Positions 1 through 7,620 of a stretch of DNA of 64,000 nucleotides are shown piece after piece. The translations under genes were made by a program, and so were the position numbers. The DNA comes from Candidatus Heimdallarchaeota archaeon. GTDB taxonomy: Archaea; Asgardarchaeota; Heimdallarchaeia; Hodarchaeales; Hodarchaeaceae. The stretch spans positions 2,130,571-2,194,570 of the forward strand of contig CP070695.1 in NCBI GenBank assembly GCA_020353515.1, given 5' to 3'. The notes under the pieces are model-generated. The model worked only from the letters and a program-made list of their open reading frames with translations. It was not told the origin of the DNA and ran no database searches. The first letter of the stretch is position 1. Each line of letters opens with the position of its first letter.

Positions 1-336
1 ATCGACAAAGTAACATCGATTATTGTCAATTCTCCCAAAACGATAATCTATTCCAGATCCCAAACTCACAACTATTCCATTGGGATGTTGTTCTATAAAT
101 TGTCTACACATTTGGTCAAACTTTCTCACCCGTATCCCCAGTAATATAGGATCGAAGCTTCGTACAGTTTTTTTTACAATGTTCCAATCAAATTCAATCC
201 GATTATAGAGATCATAAGAAAATTTGTCTTTTAATATCGAATTTTTTGCTTGATAATCGATCGCTTTTAAATACAGCGGTAACAACGCAGTTTTTGAAAC
301 TGAGGGGAATTTTGAGATTTGAATTTTTTGTTCCAT
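1..336 (-). CDS. LCM/TcmP-type SAM-dependent methyltransferase, N-terminal part (runs off window)
   Basis: An open frame on the minus strand starts with ATG at 336 and runs without a stop to base 1, giving 112 residues. The stretch RKFDQMCRQF, then GIVVSLGSGIDYRFGRID, resembles the start of the leucine-carboxyl-methyltransferase / TcmP family: a helix with an R-x-x-x-x-D pattern, then the SAM-binding glycine loop (here SLGSGID, residues 91-97). That family O-methylates protein carboxyl termini or small molecules; the substrate cannot be told here. A TATA-like element lies about 25 bases upstream of the start, so the mRNA may be nearly leaderless. The C-terminal part is outside the window. Confidence 0.65.
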   Translation of the reverse strand, partial: MEQKIQISKFPSVSKTALLPLYLKAIDYQAKNSILKDKFSYDLYNRIEFDWNIVKKTVRSFDPILLGIRVRKFDQMCRQFIEQHPNGIVVSLGSGIDYRFGRIDNNRCYFVD

Positions 337-358
337 ACATGCTGAGGGGCTGATTCGT

Positions 359-366
359 CTTATAAG
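359..366 (-). promoter_or_regulatory. TATA-like box for the methyltransferase
   Basis: On the minus strand the sequence reads CTTATAAG, centred roughly 25-28 bases upstream of the ATG at 336. That is the usual archaeal distance from TATA box to transcription start, so the transcript would begin close to the start codon. Inference from spacing only. Confidence 0.35.
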
Positions 367-526
367 TGTTTATTTTGCATATACATTTAATTGCTAATTT
401 TGATTAGCTGTTAACGTTGGATTGGTTATTGTACCTCTATATATTTAGACAAACCTAATAATGTTCTAGGATCCAATCAAGTAGGAAAAATCCTTAATAA
501 ATCAATAAACCATATAAGAAGAAATC

Positions 527-697
527 CTAAACCAATGATCCTATAAAAATTATAACCAATGTTGTTTTTTTTTCAATTGGCACTTCTTTCTTTTCTTCCT
601 CCATAGCTTTTTTTCGACAGTTTTCAATTACATCTTTTGGAATCATCTTTAATGCAAGATATATACCAATTGAAAAACTACAAACTTGGATCACCAT
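527..697 (-). CDS. Small two-helix membrane protein (hypothetical)
   Basis: A 56-residue frame begins with ATG at 695-697 (minus) and ends with TAG at 527-529. It has a hydrophobic N-terminal segment (residues 2-17), a charged middle rich in Lys and Glu (about 20-45), and a second hydrophobic segment at the C-terminus (46-56). This looks like a small integral membrane or hairpin protein. No clear ribosome site is seen upstream, and the second helix is short, so it could also be the remnant of a longer gene. No family is recognised. Confidence 0.35.
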   Translation of the reverse strand: MVIQVCSFSIGIYLALKMIPKDVIENCRKKAMEEEKKEVPIEKKTTLVIIFIGSLV

Positions 698-793
698 TTA
701 TGAAAAGGAATTATTCAAATTTTTAAAAGATCTTAAGGAAAGATTTTATTCTTTATAACCCCCCCCAAACGAGAAGTAGATAAAGTAAAAAGA

Positions 794-1384
794 TTGCTTA
801 CCATCTTACAAAGTATTATAGAAGAGGGAAAACAACAAAATGAAATTCATAAAAAGACTGGTTATCCTACAGGTCAAATTTCAACTTATATTAAATCATT
901 AATGATTATCAAACCTCGTTTAGTGGATAAAGATAATATAAAAAGGATTTATTATGTTCCTATAGATGATATAGTTAAGGAATATTGTCAGGATGCGGGA
1001 TACTTCTCGGAAATAGAGATTGAAGCATTAATTTCAATGATAAAGTCAAAACGGCCTGTTATCGCTCAAAAGGATCTGTCTAAATTCAAATGGAAAAGAC
1101 CAAGAAACTTACTTGAAAATCCACATCTTTTATTTCTAGAATTAATTAGGTTAGCATTTGGAGTAGAAGAAATAAAAGAAAATCCGCTTTTATATCAGTT
1201 CACATTAAGAGTAAGTTCGCGTGCTACATTAGACATAATAGGAAATATAGCTTTTCGGAAATTCCTCCAAAAAAAAGACCCGAAATTACCAAAAAATCAC
1301 TTTAAAAAGGGTGAACAATTTCTAAAGGATCTTTTTGATAAGACTCTTAGAGAATATAGAGATTGGGATCTTGAAGAAGAATAA
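794..1384 (+). CDS. Helix-turn-helix domain protein (putative transcription regulator)
   Basis: The first 50 or so residues look like a winged-helix DNA-binding domain: a helix ending in QNEIHKKTGYPTGQISTYIK fits helix-turn-helix (recognition helix around GQISTYIKSL), followed by a charged wing with KRIYYVP. The remaining roughly 140 residues are charged and helical and resemble nothing I can name. The start is uncertain. TTG at 794 is the first possible start, but the frame is open upstream to 737 with plausible coding (KREVDKVKRL) and only an ATT codon next to a purine-rich AAGGAAAG. A run of eight C sits at 759-766, so a slipped homopolymer or a decayed 5' end is possible. Confidence 0.5.
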   Translation: MLTILQSIIEEGKQQNEIHKKTGYPTGQISTYIKSLMIIKPRLVDKDNIKRIYYVPIDDIVKEYCQDAGYFSEIEIEALISMIKSKRPVIAQKDLSKFKWKRPRNLLENPHLLFLELIRLAFGVEEIKENPLLYQFTLRVSSRATLDIIGNIAFRKFLQKKDPKLPKNHFKKGEQFLKDLFDKTLREYRDWDLEEE

Positions 1385-1804
1385 GATATAGCTCTTCGTA
1401 AAGGTTTTTGTATCCCCCTATATCATCCTATTCGTGGCTTCATAAACATCTTTTTTTGGTGAGGTTTTCGCTCCCTAGTGAGACTACCATCAGGCGTAAT
1501 TTTCGATTTTTTTATTCTTGATGTTAGATTTTTCAATCTTAAAAAGATACGTTCCAAATGTCGCTTTCAATCCTTGTTTAAATATAAAAGAATAGTAAGA
1601 CCACTTGATTTTACCCTGAGAGGAGAGATTCAACCTTCAGAAATCAACAAATCTATAATTGAAGACAGAATGGCTTAAAGATGGCTTAAAAAAATATACC
1701 AATCCATTATTTGACGTCGTTCCATTTTTATCATGTAAAATTTATATATTCCTACTTTATTATCAACGTTTTCATTGGATTACCGAAAAAGGAGTTGATA
1801 AAGA
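1385..1804. other. Intergenic stretch, 420 bases
   Basis: AT-rich region between the helix-turn-helix gene and the small lipoprotein. The 66-codon GTG frame at 1478-1678 has no ribosome site and an atypical composition, so I do not call it. A short direct repeat (ATGGCTTAAA twice) sits near 1670-1690. The only functional element I can support is the TATA-like box at 1741-1748. Confidence 0.4.
1741..1748 (+). promoter_or_regulatory. TATA-like box for the small lipoprotein
   Basis: TTTATATA lies 57 bases upstream of the ATG at 1805, leaving room for a start near 1770 and a leader that carries GGAG at 1791-1794. Confidence 0.4.
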
Positions 1805-1933
1805 ATGAAGAAGGTTAGTCTAAAAACGTTAATATTGATAATTGTCCTCCTCGGATTGATATTGACTCTAAGTGGTTGTGTTGATGATCAGACTGTATTT
1901 GGTGGAGATACTCTAATATCCACGCTTTTCTGA
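1805..1933 (+). CDS. Very short lipoprotein (42 residues)
   Basis: ATG at 1805 has GGAG ten bases upstream. The protein starts MKKVSLKT, continues with a strongly hydrophobic segment (residues 9-22), then a lipobox-like LSGC ending at residue 25, so the mature chain would be a lipid-modified Cys followed by only 17 residues. Signal peptide and lipobox are textbook; the mature part is unusually short and ends TLF before TGA. Either a genuine small lipoprotein or the 5' remnant of a longer lipoprotein gene. It converges on the PLP-enzyme gene. Confidence 0.5.
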   Translation: MKKVSLKTLILIIVLLGLILTLSGCVDDQTVFGGDTLISTLF

Positions 1934-2034
1934 AAAAAAGGATCGAGATAATTCTCAATCATCCTGCGATCAAACCCAGATCCATCCCTCAAAAGAGGAA
2001 TCAAGAGTTCATTCCCCTAGAAAAACGAACACAC

Positions 2035-3504
2035 TCAAGTGCTAACTTTTTCATTGAATTGTTCAATTAATTTATCAATTCTGGATGTTAAGAGTTTAAT
2101 AGAATTCCAGTAATTTTCATAATCATGCCACTGCCTGTCCAGTTCCTCAATGGGCTTTCCCTGTTGCTCGATCCAAGTGAAGTATTTGAGGTGATGAATT
2201 CTTTTTCGTTCAATATAGCGTAGTTCAGCCAGACTATCAGTCCTTATTCCGTGTAAAGATCGATGAAAATCTGCTGATGCATCACGTTCATTATACTCTC
2301 CATATTCAGCTCTTAGTTCCTTTACTCTCGACCCATATAATTCCATGGAATCTGTAAAGACTGTTAAAATGACGTCTTTTCGTGTCAGTTCATAATATTT
2401 TGCGAATTTGATTGCCATGAGAACATTTGCAATACTGGATATACCTAAAAGATGTAGCTGACCCACTAACTCTTCTGGGACTCCCTGATCTCGAAGATAT
2501 GCATGTCCAGCTGGTTCATTGAAGAGGCGAACCAGATTCATACAATCACGATCATCTATAGCAATCACCATATCCGTATTTTTGACATTGTGAATCCAGG
2601 GAACATGCTTATCCCCGATACCTTCAATTCGATGATAGCCATAACCATTCAGCAATAAAGTAGGACATTGGGTTGACTCACCTGCAGCGATCTTACTCGA
2701 TGGATAATGTTCTTTAAGAAAATCCCCACACCCAATGGTTCCTGCAGACCCCGTTGTTAAGCAGACACCTCTATAGGTGTCTCCTTTGAGTTCTTTGTCA
2801 AGAACTTCCTTCATTGCATTTCCAGTCACTTCATAATGCCATAAGTGGTTACCAAATTCATCAAATTGATTGAATATGACTATAGCATCGTCTCCCCGTT
2901 CTTTTCGTAACTCCCAACATTTATCAAAGATTTCTTTGACATTAGATTCTCCTCCAGGTGTCTTAATAATTTCTCCACTAACTGTTTGTAACCAATCAAA
3001 TCTTTCACGACTCATTTCTTCGGGGAGAATAGCTATCGAATCACACGCTAAAAGGGAAGAATCAAAAGCGCCGCCTCGGCAGTAATTCCCTGTACTCGGC
3101 CATACTGCTTTCTGGGTTGTAGGATCAAACTGCCCTGTAATAAGGCGTGGTACCAAACAACCGTAAGCAGCACCAACTTTATGAGCTCCTGTTGGAAACC
3201 ATTTTCCCACGAGTGCGATAATCCGTGCTTCGACTCCTGTTAGTTCAGGCGGGAGTTCGATATAATTGGCAATATCTCTAAAACCTCCACCAATTTCTTT
3301 TGGCTCATTTTTCCACGTAATTCTGAAAAGGTTTCGAGGATGAACCTCCCACAAACTTAGATTGCTTAATTCATCTTTAATAGATTTTGATACCAGCTTA
3401 TTAGGATGTTTTTCTTCTTCGAATGTGGGAATGATTATATCTCGTTCTCGGGCTCGTTGAATAGCTCGTTTTAATACTCCTTCATTAATAGATAGATCTA
3501 TCAT
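2035..3504 (-). CDS. PLP-dependent fold-type II enzyme (cysteine synthase / TrpB-like)
   Basis: 489 residues. Lys109 in TGAHKVGAA is the expected Schiff-base lysine, and GSAGTIG (252-258) is the phosphate-binding loop of the tryptophan synthase beta / cysteine synthase superfamily. STGNYCRGGAF (137-147) matches the substrate-binding STGN loop. The long N- and C-terminal extensions place it in a large subgroup that is often annotated only as 'pyridoxal-phosphate dependent enzyme', so the reaction (beta-elimination or replacement on an amino acid) is not certain. ATG at 3504 has AAGGAG upstream. It is the last gene of the apparent minus-strand run glgA, hisS, zinc-ribbon protein, PLP enzyme. 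Confidence 0.7.
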   Translation of the reverse strand: MIDLSINEGVLKRAIQRARERDIIIPTFEEEKHPNKLVSKSIKDELSNLSLWEVHPRNLFRITWKNEPKEIGGGFRDIANYIELPPELTGVEARIIALVGKWFPTGAHKVGAAYGCLVPRLITGQFDPTTQKAVWPSTGNYCRGGAFDSSLLACDSIAILPEEMSRERFDWLQTVSGEIIKTPGGESNVKEIFDKCWELRKERGDDAIVIFNQFDEFGNHLWHYEVTGNAMKEVLDKELKGDTYRGVCLTTGSAGTIGCGDFLKEHYPSSKIAAGESTQCPTLLLNGYGYHRIEGIGDKHVPWIHNVKNTDMVIAIDDRDCMNLVRLFNEPAGHAYLRDQGVPEELVGQLHLLGISSIANVLMAIKFAKYYELTRKDVILTVFTDSMELYGSRVKELRAEYGEYNERDASADFHRSLHGIRTDSLAELRYIERKRIHHLKYFTWIEQQGKPIEELDRQWHDYENYWNSIKLLTSRIDKLIEQFNEKVST

Positions 3505-3567
3505 CGAATTCTACTCCTTAATAACTAGATTTTTAGTAATATTTTCTTTTAGTTTTGGATTGAAAGG

Positions 3568-4362
3568 TTAAGCTTTAATTAGTGAAGATTTACAGGAATT
3601 ACATATCTTTGCAAAAATATTTGATGAATAAGTCATCTTACAAGTTGGGCAAATCAGACCCCATGGTTGTTCTAAAGAAGCATCCCTATAATCAATCCAT
3701 CCTTGTACCACTATCTCCTCATTATTTAAGTATGGGGGAAGCTCAGCGATGTCTATTCCTTTTGTATCTACTGTCTTTAATCGTTTGAATTCCGCGACAG
3801 TAAGTTGGTTCCAAGTTATGATCCAAGTTTGAACCTCTTTAACCGTAGGTGCAACAAGGGTAGTTCTTTTCACTATAAATTTAAGATCTAATATGCGAAT
3901 CTTATCTACAAGGGCTTCTGTTGCAGGAAGGGAATATTGAGTTATCTTCTTCTTTAGAATTTTAGATCTGTGATTTTCTATAAGAATAAAGAAGTTTTCT
4001 TTAACAACTGGATCTATTCTGAGCGAACAATCTTTAGTTTGAATATTTGCAACAAGATCATACTCATTAATGAGGAATTTTTCAATGTTGATCTTAGTAA
4101 ACTCCTCTCGTGGATAATCACGACAGCTATCGACTCGAAATCCCTCTCCTACAGCGGATGATAACACAAAGAACATCCATTTTTTCCAATCTGATTTCAG
4201 CTGTATAACTTGTAAGAGAAACTGGGTCGCAGCGACTAATAAAAATTGTGATTTGTCCATTTTTTTATCAGAATCATTAGAAGTGTCGCGAATAGGCCGT
4301 GAGAAACAAATTTCGATGATATTGTGTGGAAAAACAACAAATACACTGAAAATATCACTCAT
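3568..4362 (-). CDS. Unknown protein with C-terminal zinc ribbon
   Basis: About 264 residues from ATG at 4362; a TTG at 4389 in the same frame, four bases after the hisS stop, would add nine residues. The N-terminal two thirds are mixed alpha/beta with no motif I recognise. The C-terminus carries a CxxC pair (CPTCK) and a second CxxC (CNSCK), a plausible zinc ribbon of about 20 residues at the very end. It lies between hisS and the PLP enzyme on the same strand with short gaps, so it is probably cotranscribed. Function unknown. Confidence 0.55.
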   Translation of the reverse strand: MSDIFSVFVVFPHNIIEICFSRPIRDTSNDSDKKMDKSQFLLVAATQFLLQVIQLKSDWKKWMFFVLSSAVGEGFRVDSCRDYPREEFTKINIEKFLINEYDLVANIQTKDCSLRIDPVVKENFFILIENHRSKILKKKITQYSLPATEALVDKIRILDLKFIVKRTTLVAPTVKEVQTWIITWNQLTVAEFKRLKTVDTKGIDIAELPPYLNNEEIVVQGWIDYRDASLEQPWGLICPTCKMTYSSNIFAKICNSCKSSLIKA

Positions 4363-4392
4363 AACTACATTCCAACAAAAGTGCTTCAAACA

Positions 4393-5736
4393 TTAATCTC
4401 TGTTCGTTGTCTTATCATTTTCAAGAAGTTGGGCTATCTTCTTGACAATTCTGTTGAGAGCTACTTTTTGCTCTGTCCCATCTTTCATTACTCGGAGAGT
4501 AACACTCTTCTCAGATAAATCTCGTTCTCCTAGGATAATAACAAAAGGGATTTGAAGACGATTAGCATAATCTAAATTTTTTGAAAGGTTTCTATTGAGT
4601 AAATCAAATTCAGCACGAATGTTATTTTGACGTAGTTGAGTTGTCAATTTCACAATAGGGTCAAAAGTTTGATTCCCAACAGGTACTAAATAGATATCAG
4701 TCACCGAGGACTTACTAGGCCATCTAGCTGCGACTGCATCATAAATTATATCTAGTCCAAAGGAAATACCAGTAGCAGGATATTGATCTTCTGATCCAAT
4801 GAATTTCCCAATTATCTTGTCATACCGCCCACCACCACATAACGAAGAGTCAATAATCCCTGACTCTTTCAGAAAAGCCTCAAAAACAGTTCCAGTATAG
4901 ATTTCTAGACCTCTTGCAAGACTATACAGTAACTTAACTTCATCTGCTAGATTAAATAGCTGCAAATAATGATAGAGCTGTTTTAATTCAGCAATTCCCT
5001 CTTTACCAATTTCATTGTTAATTCGGGGCTCCAATTGGTCTAATACCTCTAGATATGATCCTTCATAGTTAAAATAACTGTAAATTTCGTCTATGACAGC
5101 TAGAGGTACATTTTTTGATTTTAATTCCTCACGGACTCCATCAATGCCTATTTTTTTCAACTTATCAACAGAAAGAATTGTTGTATTCAAAAGAGGTTCA
5201 GGAACACCTGCAGCAAGTAAAATACCTGTTAATAATTTTCGATTATTTACTTCTAGATATACCTCCAATCCCATTCTCGTAAAAAGATGATGGGCTAGGG
5301 CTAAACATTCCGCATCCGCTAGAGTTGAGGCCACTCCAATAATATCAGCATCACATTGAATAAACTCTCGGTAACGCCCTTTTTTGATAGGGCCATCCCG
5401 AAAACAGGGGCCAATTTCGTATCGTTTGAATGGTTTTCTCAATCTTGGATTCATCCCTACTAGTCTTGATAATGGTACAGAGAGATCATATCTTAACCCT
5501 AGGTCACGATTTCCTTGATCTGTCAATCGGTACGTCTCTTTCAAAATTTCAGCCCCTCCTGCATATTTTGATGAGAGAATATCCCACATCTCAAGAATTG
5601 GAGTAGTTAAAGGCCTGAATCCATATAACTGAAAAACTTCCTTAATGATTTCTAATATCTTCTCACGTAACACCTGTTCCTCTGGAAGATGATCATTTGT
5701 TCCTTTTAAAAGAGAGAGTTCAACCATCCTAATCAC
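4393..5736 (-). CDS. hisS: Histidyl-tRNA synthetase
   Basis: 447 residues, typical of the class II enzyme that charges tRNA-His. The N-terminus has the family opening (LKGTNDHLPEE), class II motif 2 appears as RYREFIQCDADIIG (121-134), and the histidine-specific loop is LARGLEIYTGTVF (273-285); the usual second motif is present with LEIY in place of LDYY. GGGRYDK and the anticodon-binding C-terminal domain follow (about residues 350-440). The GTG start at 5736 overlaps the last base of the glgA stop, so translation is probably coupled. An ATG three codons downstream is an alternative start. Confidence 0.95.
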   Translation of the reverse strand: MIRMVELSLLKGTNDHLPEEQVLREKILEIIKEVFQLYGFRPLTTPILEMWDILSSKYAGGAEILKETYRLTDQGNRDLGLRYDLSVPLSRLVGMNPRLRKPFKRYEIGPCFRDGPIKKGRYREFIQCDADIIGVASTLADAECLALAHHLFTRMGLEVYLEVNNRKLLTGILLAAGVPEPLLNTTILSVDKLKKIGIDGVREELKSKNVPLAVIDEIYSYFNYEGSYLEVLDQLEPRINNEIGKEGIAELKQLYHYLQLFNLADEVKLLYSLARGLEIYTGTVFEAFLKESGIIDSSLCGGGRYDKIIGKFIGSEDQYPATGISFGLDIIYDAVAARWPSKSSVTDIYLVPVGNQTFDPIVKLTTQLRQNNIRAEFDLLNRNLSKNLDYANRLQIPFVIILGERDLSEKSVTLRVMKDGTEQKVALNRIVKKIAQLLENDKTTNRD

Positions 5737-7181
5737 TATATCCTAGTTTGATATAACTTAAAATAAGCATCTGCCGAATTTTGCCAAGAGAAATCTTGAA
5801 GCATCCCTCTTAGCATTATTTGTTCCCATTCATGCTCAATCTGGAAAATCTTGAGTGACTTATCAATAGCAGATATAAAATGGGATTCATCATATGTTTT
5901 GAATAGAAAACCAGTTCCCCTATTGGCATCAGTAGAATAATCGATTATACTATCTGCCAATCCTCCTGTATTAAATGCAACAGGTATCGTGCCATATCTC
6001 AAACTATACTTATCATTTAAGCCACAGGGTTCATAGCGAGAAGGCATAAGAAAAATATCTGCTCCAGCTTCGATCTGATGAGCTAGATGATCGTTATATG
6101 TTAATGCAATACCTACTTTTGATGGATACTTCTTACTCAGTTCATTGAACTGCTGTTCGAGTTTTGGATCCCCTGTACCAAGAAGCACAAACTGGATTTT
6201 GTTCTGATCCAATAATTTTGGAACCACCTTGAGTACCAGTTCCATTCCTTTTTGCCATGCTAATCTTGAAACAACACTAAGAATTGGGATTGTAGGATTT
6301 TCAGTTAGTAGGAAATGTTGTTGAAGAGCAGTTTTACATATCGCTTTTCCACTCAGATCATCAATCGAGTAGTTAGAGGGAATATAGCGATCTGTTTCAG
6401 GATTCCAAATATTATAATCAACACCGTTAAGAATACCGGAGATTTTTGACCTATTTTGTTTTAGTAATTTTTCTAATCCGACTCCGTATTCCTTTGTTTG
6501 AATTTCTTGAGCATAAGTTGGACTTACTGTAGTTATAATGTCTGAGAACAGAATTCCTGCTTTCATTAGGATGAACTTACCCCAGTACTCTAAAGAATCA
6601 AAATATGAAGAATCTATTCCTAAAATATGAAAGTGCGAACGACTAAATTTACCCTGATAAGCCAGATTATGGATTGTATAAATTCTGAAAGGGGAATTTT
6701 TCTGGAAAAAATCTGAAATCTCTGCATAAAGGCCAATCAAAGCAGTTTGCCAGTCATGCATATGGAAAATGTCATAGGATCCAGAAGATGACAGATGTTT
6801 AATTACTTCTAATGAACCACGACAGAAAAAGGTGAAACGTGCAAGATTGTCGTGATAATCGTACCCATCCTTTATGTATAATTGTGAACGTCGCCTAAAA
6901 AAGTGATAATTGTCAATAAAATATATTGTTAAATTCTGTAAATCAGTTATTAACTTGAAGACGGCACCATTATATTTGCGGGAACCTATTTTTAGATTGA
7001 AATTAATGTTCAGTTTTTTTAATGGCAACTTCAAGCGTTCTATTTCCCGATAGTATGGGATGAAAACATCGATTTGATTACATTTCTCAGCCAGTGCTCG
7101 AGGGAGAGACCCTATTACATCAGCTAAACCCCCTGTTTTAATATAGGGCACCATTTCACTTGCAAACATTGCAACTCTCAT
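5736..7181 (-). CDS. glgA: Glycogen/starch synthase, GT5 family
   Basis: 481 residues, the usual length of GlgA. Lys15 in KTGGLADV binds the ADP/UDP-glucose phosphate, and the C-terminal Rossmann domain has PSRYEPCGLND and NTGGLADSI, both GT5 signatures. It transfers glucose from a nucleotide sugar to the end of an alpha-1,4-glucan in the cytoplasm. ATG at 7181 follows a GAGGAT ribosome site. First gene of the run with hisS. A GH57 glucanotransferase elsewhere in the window (34331-36436) may act on the same glucan. Confidence 0.93.
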   Translation of the reverse strand: MRVAMFASEMVPYIKTGGLADVIGSLPRALAEKCNQIDVFIPYYREIERLKLPLKKLNINFNLKIGSRKYNGAVFKLITDLQNLTIYFIDNYHFFRRRSQLYIKDGYDYHDNLARFTFFCRGSLEVIKHLSSSGSYDIFHMHDWQTALIGLYAEISDFFQKNSPFRIYTIHNLAYQGKFSRSHFHILGIDSSYFDSLEYWGKFILMKAGILFSDIITTVSPTYAQEIQTKEYGVGLEKLLKQNRSKISGILNGVDYNIWNPETDRYIPSNYSIDDLSGKAICKTALQQHFLLTENPTIPILSVVSRLAWQKGMELVLKVVPKLLDQNKIQFVLLGTGDPKLEQQFNELSKKYPSKVGIALTYNDHLAHQIEAGADIFLMPSRYEPCGLNDKYSLRYGTIPVAFNTGGLADSIIDYSTDANRGTGFLFKTYDESHFISAIDKSLKIFQIEHEWEQIMLRGMLQDFSWQNSADAYFKLYQTRI

Positions 7182-7620
7182 TCTCTGATCCTCAAATTCT
7201 CAAGCAAATTCTTATAGAAGGCATTTAAGGCTAATTTATGATGCACACTCACTAGAAGCGTTCATTGCTTTCTCTGTTATGACATTTGGTTTCATTCATT
7301 CACTATTAAATTTAAATATTTTCTTCGTAGTATTAAGTTAAGAAAATCATGATAAACAAGCTCATTGACATAATTTGAATCTTATCAGAAGAATTTTCGC
7401 TGTTCCATCAAAATATGAAAGATTAATAATGTAAGAGGAAAAAGTAATAGAAAAACTCTTTTTAAAAATGATTAAGAAAATGATTTAAAGATAGCATTGA
7501 ATTATACCTTGAAGTTTTTCATCAAAGTGAGACTAAATGTGACAGATCATTATCTGATTTGGAAAAATAAACTTATAAACCATCTTTAAAATAGAGTAGA
7601 GTTTGTAAGGCGGGAAAGAC
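7182..7620. other. Divergent intergenic region, 439 bases
   Basis: Lies between the divergent glgA (minus) and the large helical protein (plus), so it should hold both promoters. It is very AT-rich, and I see no open frame or RNA gene in it. One TATA-like element near 7573 fits the plus-strand gene. Confidence 0.5.
7573..7580 (+). promoter_or_regulatory. TATA-like box for the 1273-residue protein
   Basis: TTATAAAC lies about 45 bases before the GTG at 7621, and a purine-rich ribosome site (GGCGGGAAAG) sits just ahead of the start. The spacing fits an archaeal promoter with a leader of about 20 bases. Confidence 0.45.

Noticed and set aside
1478-1678. 66-codon GTG frame
   Set aside because: No ribosome site, hydrophobic and basic mixture without a motif, and it lies in an AT-rich gap with stops in other frames; it looks like chance.
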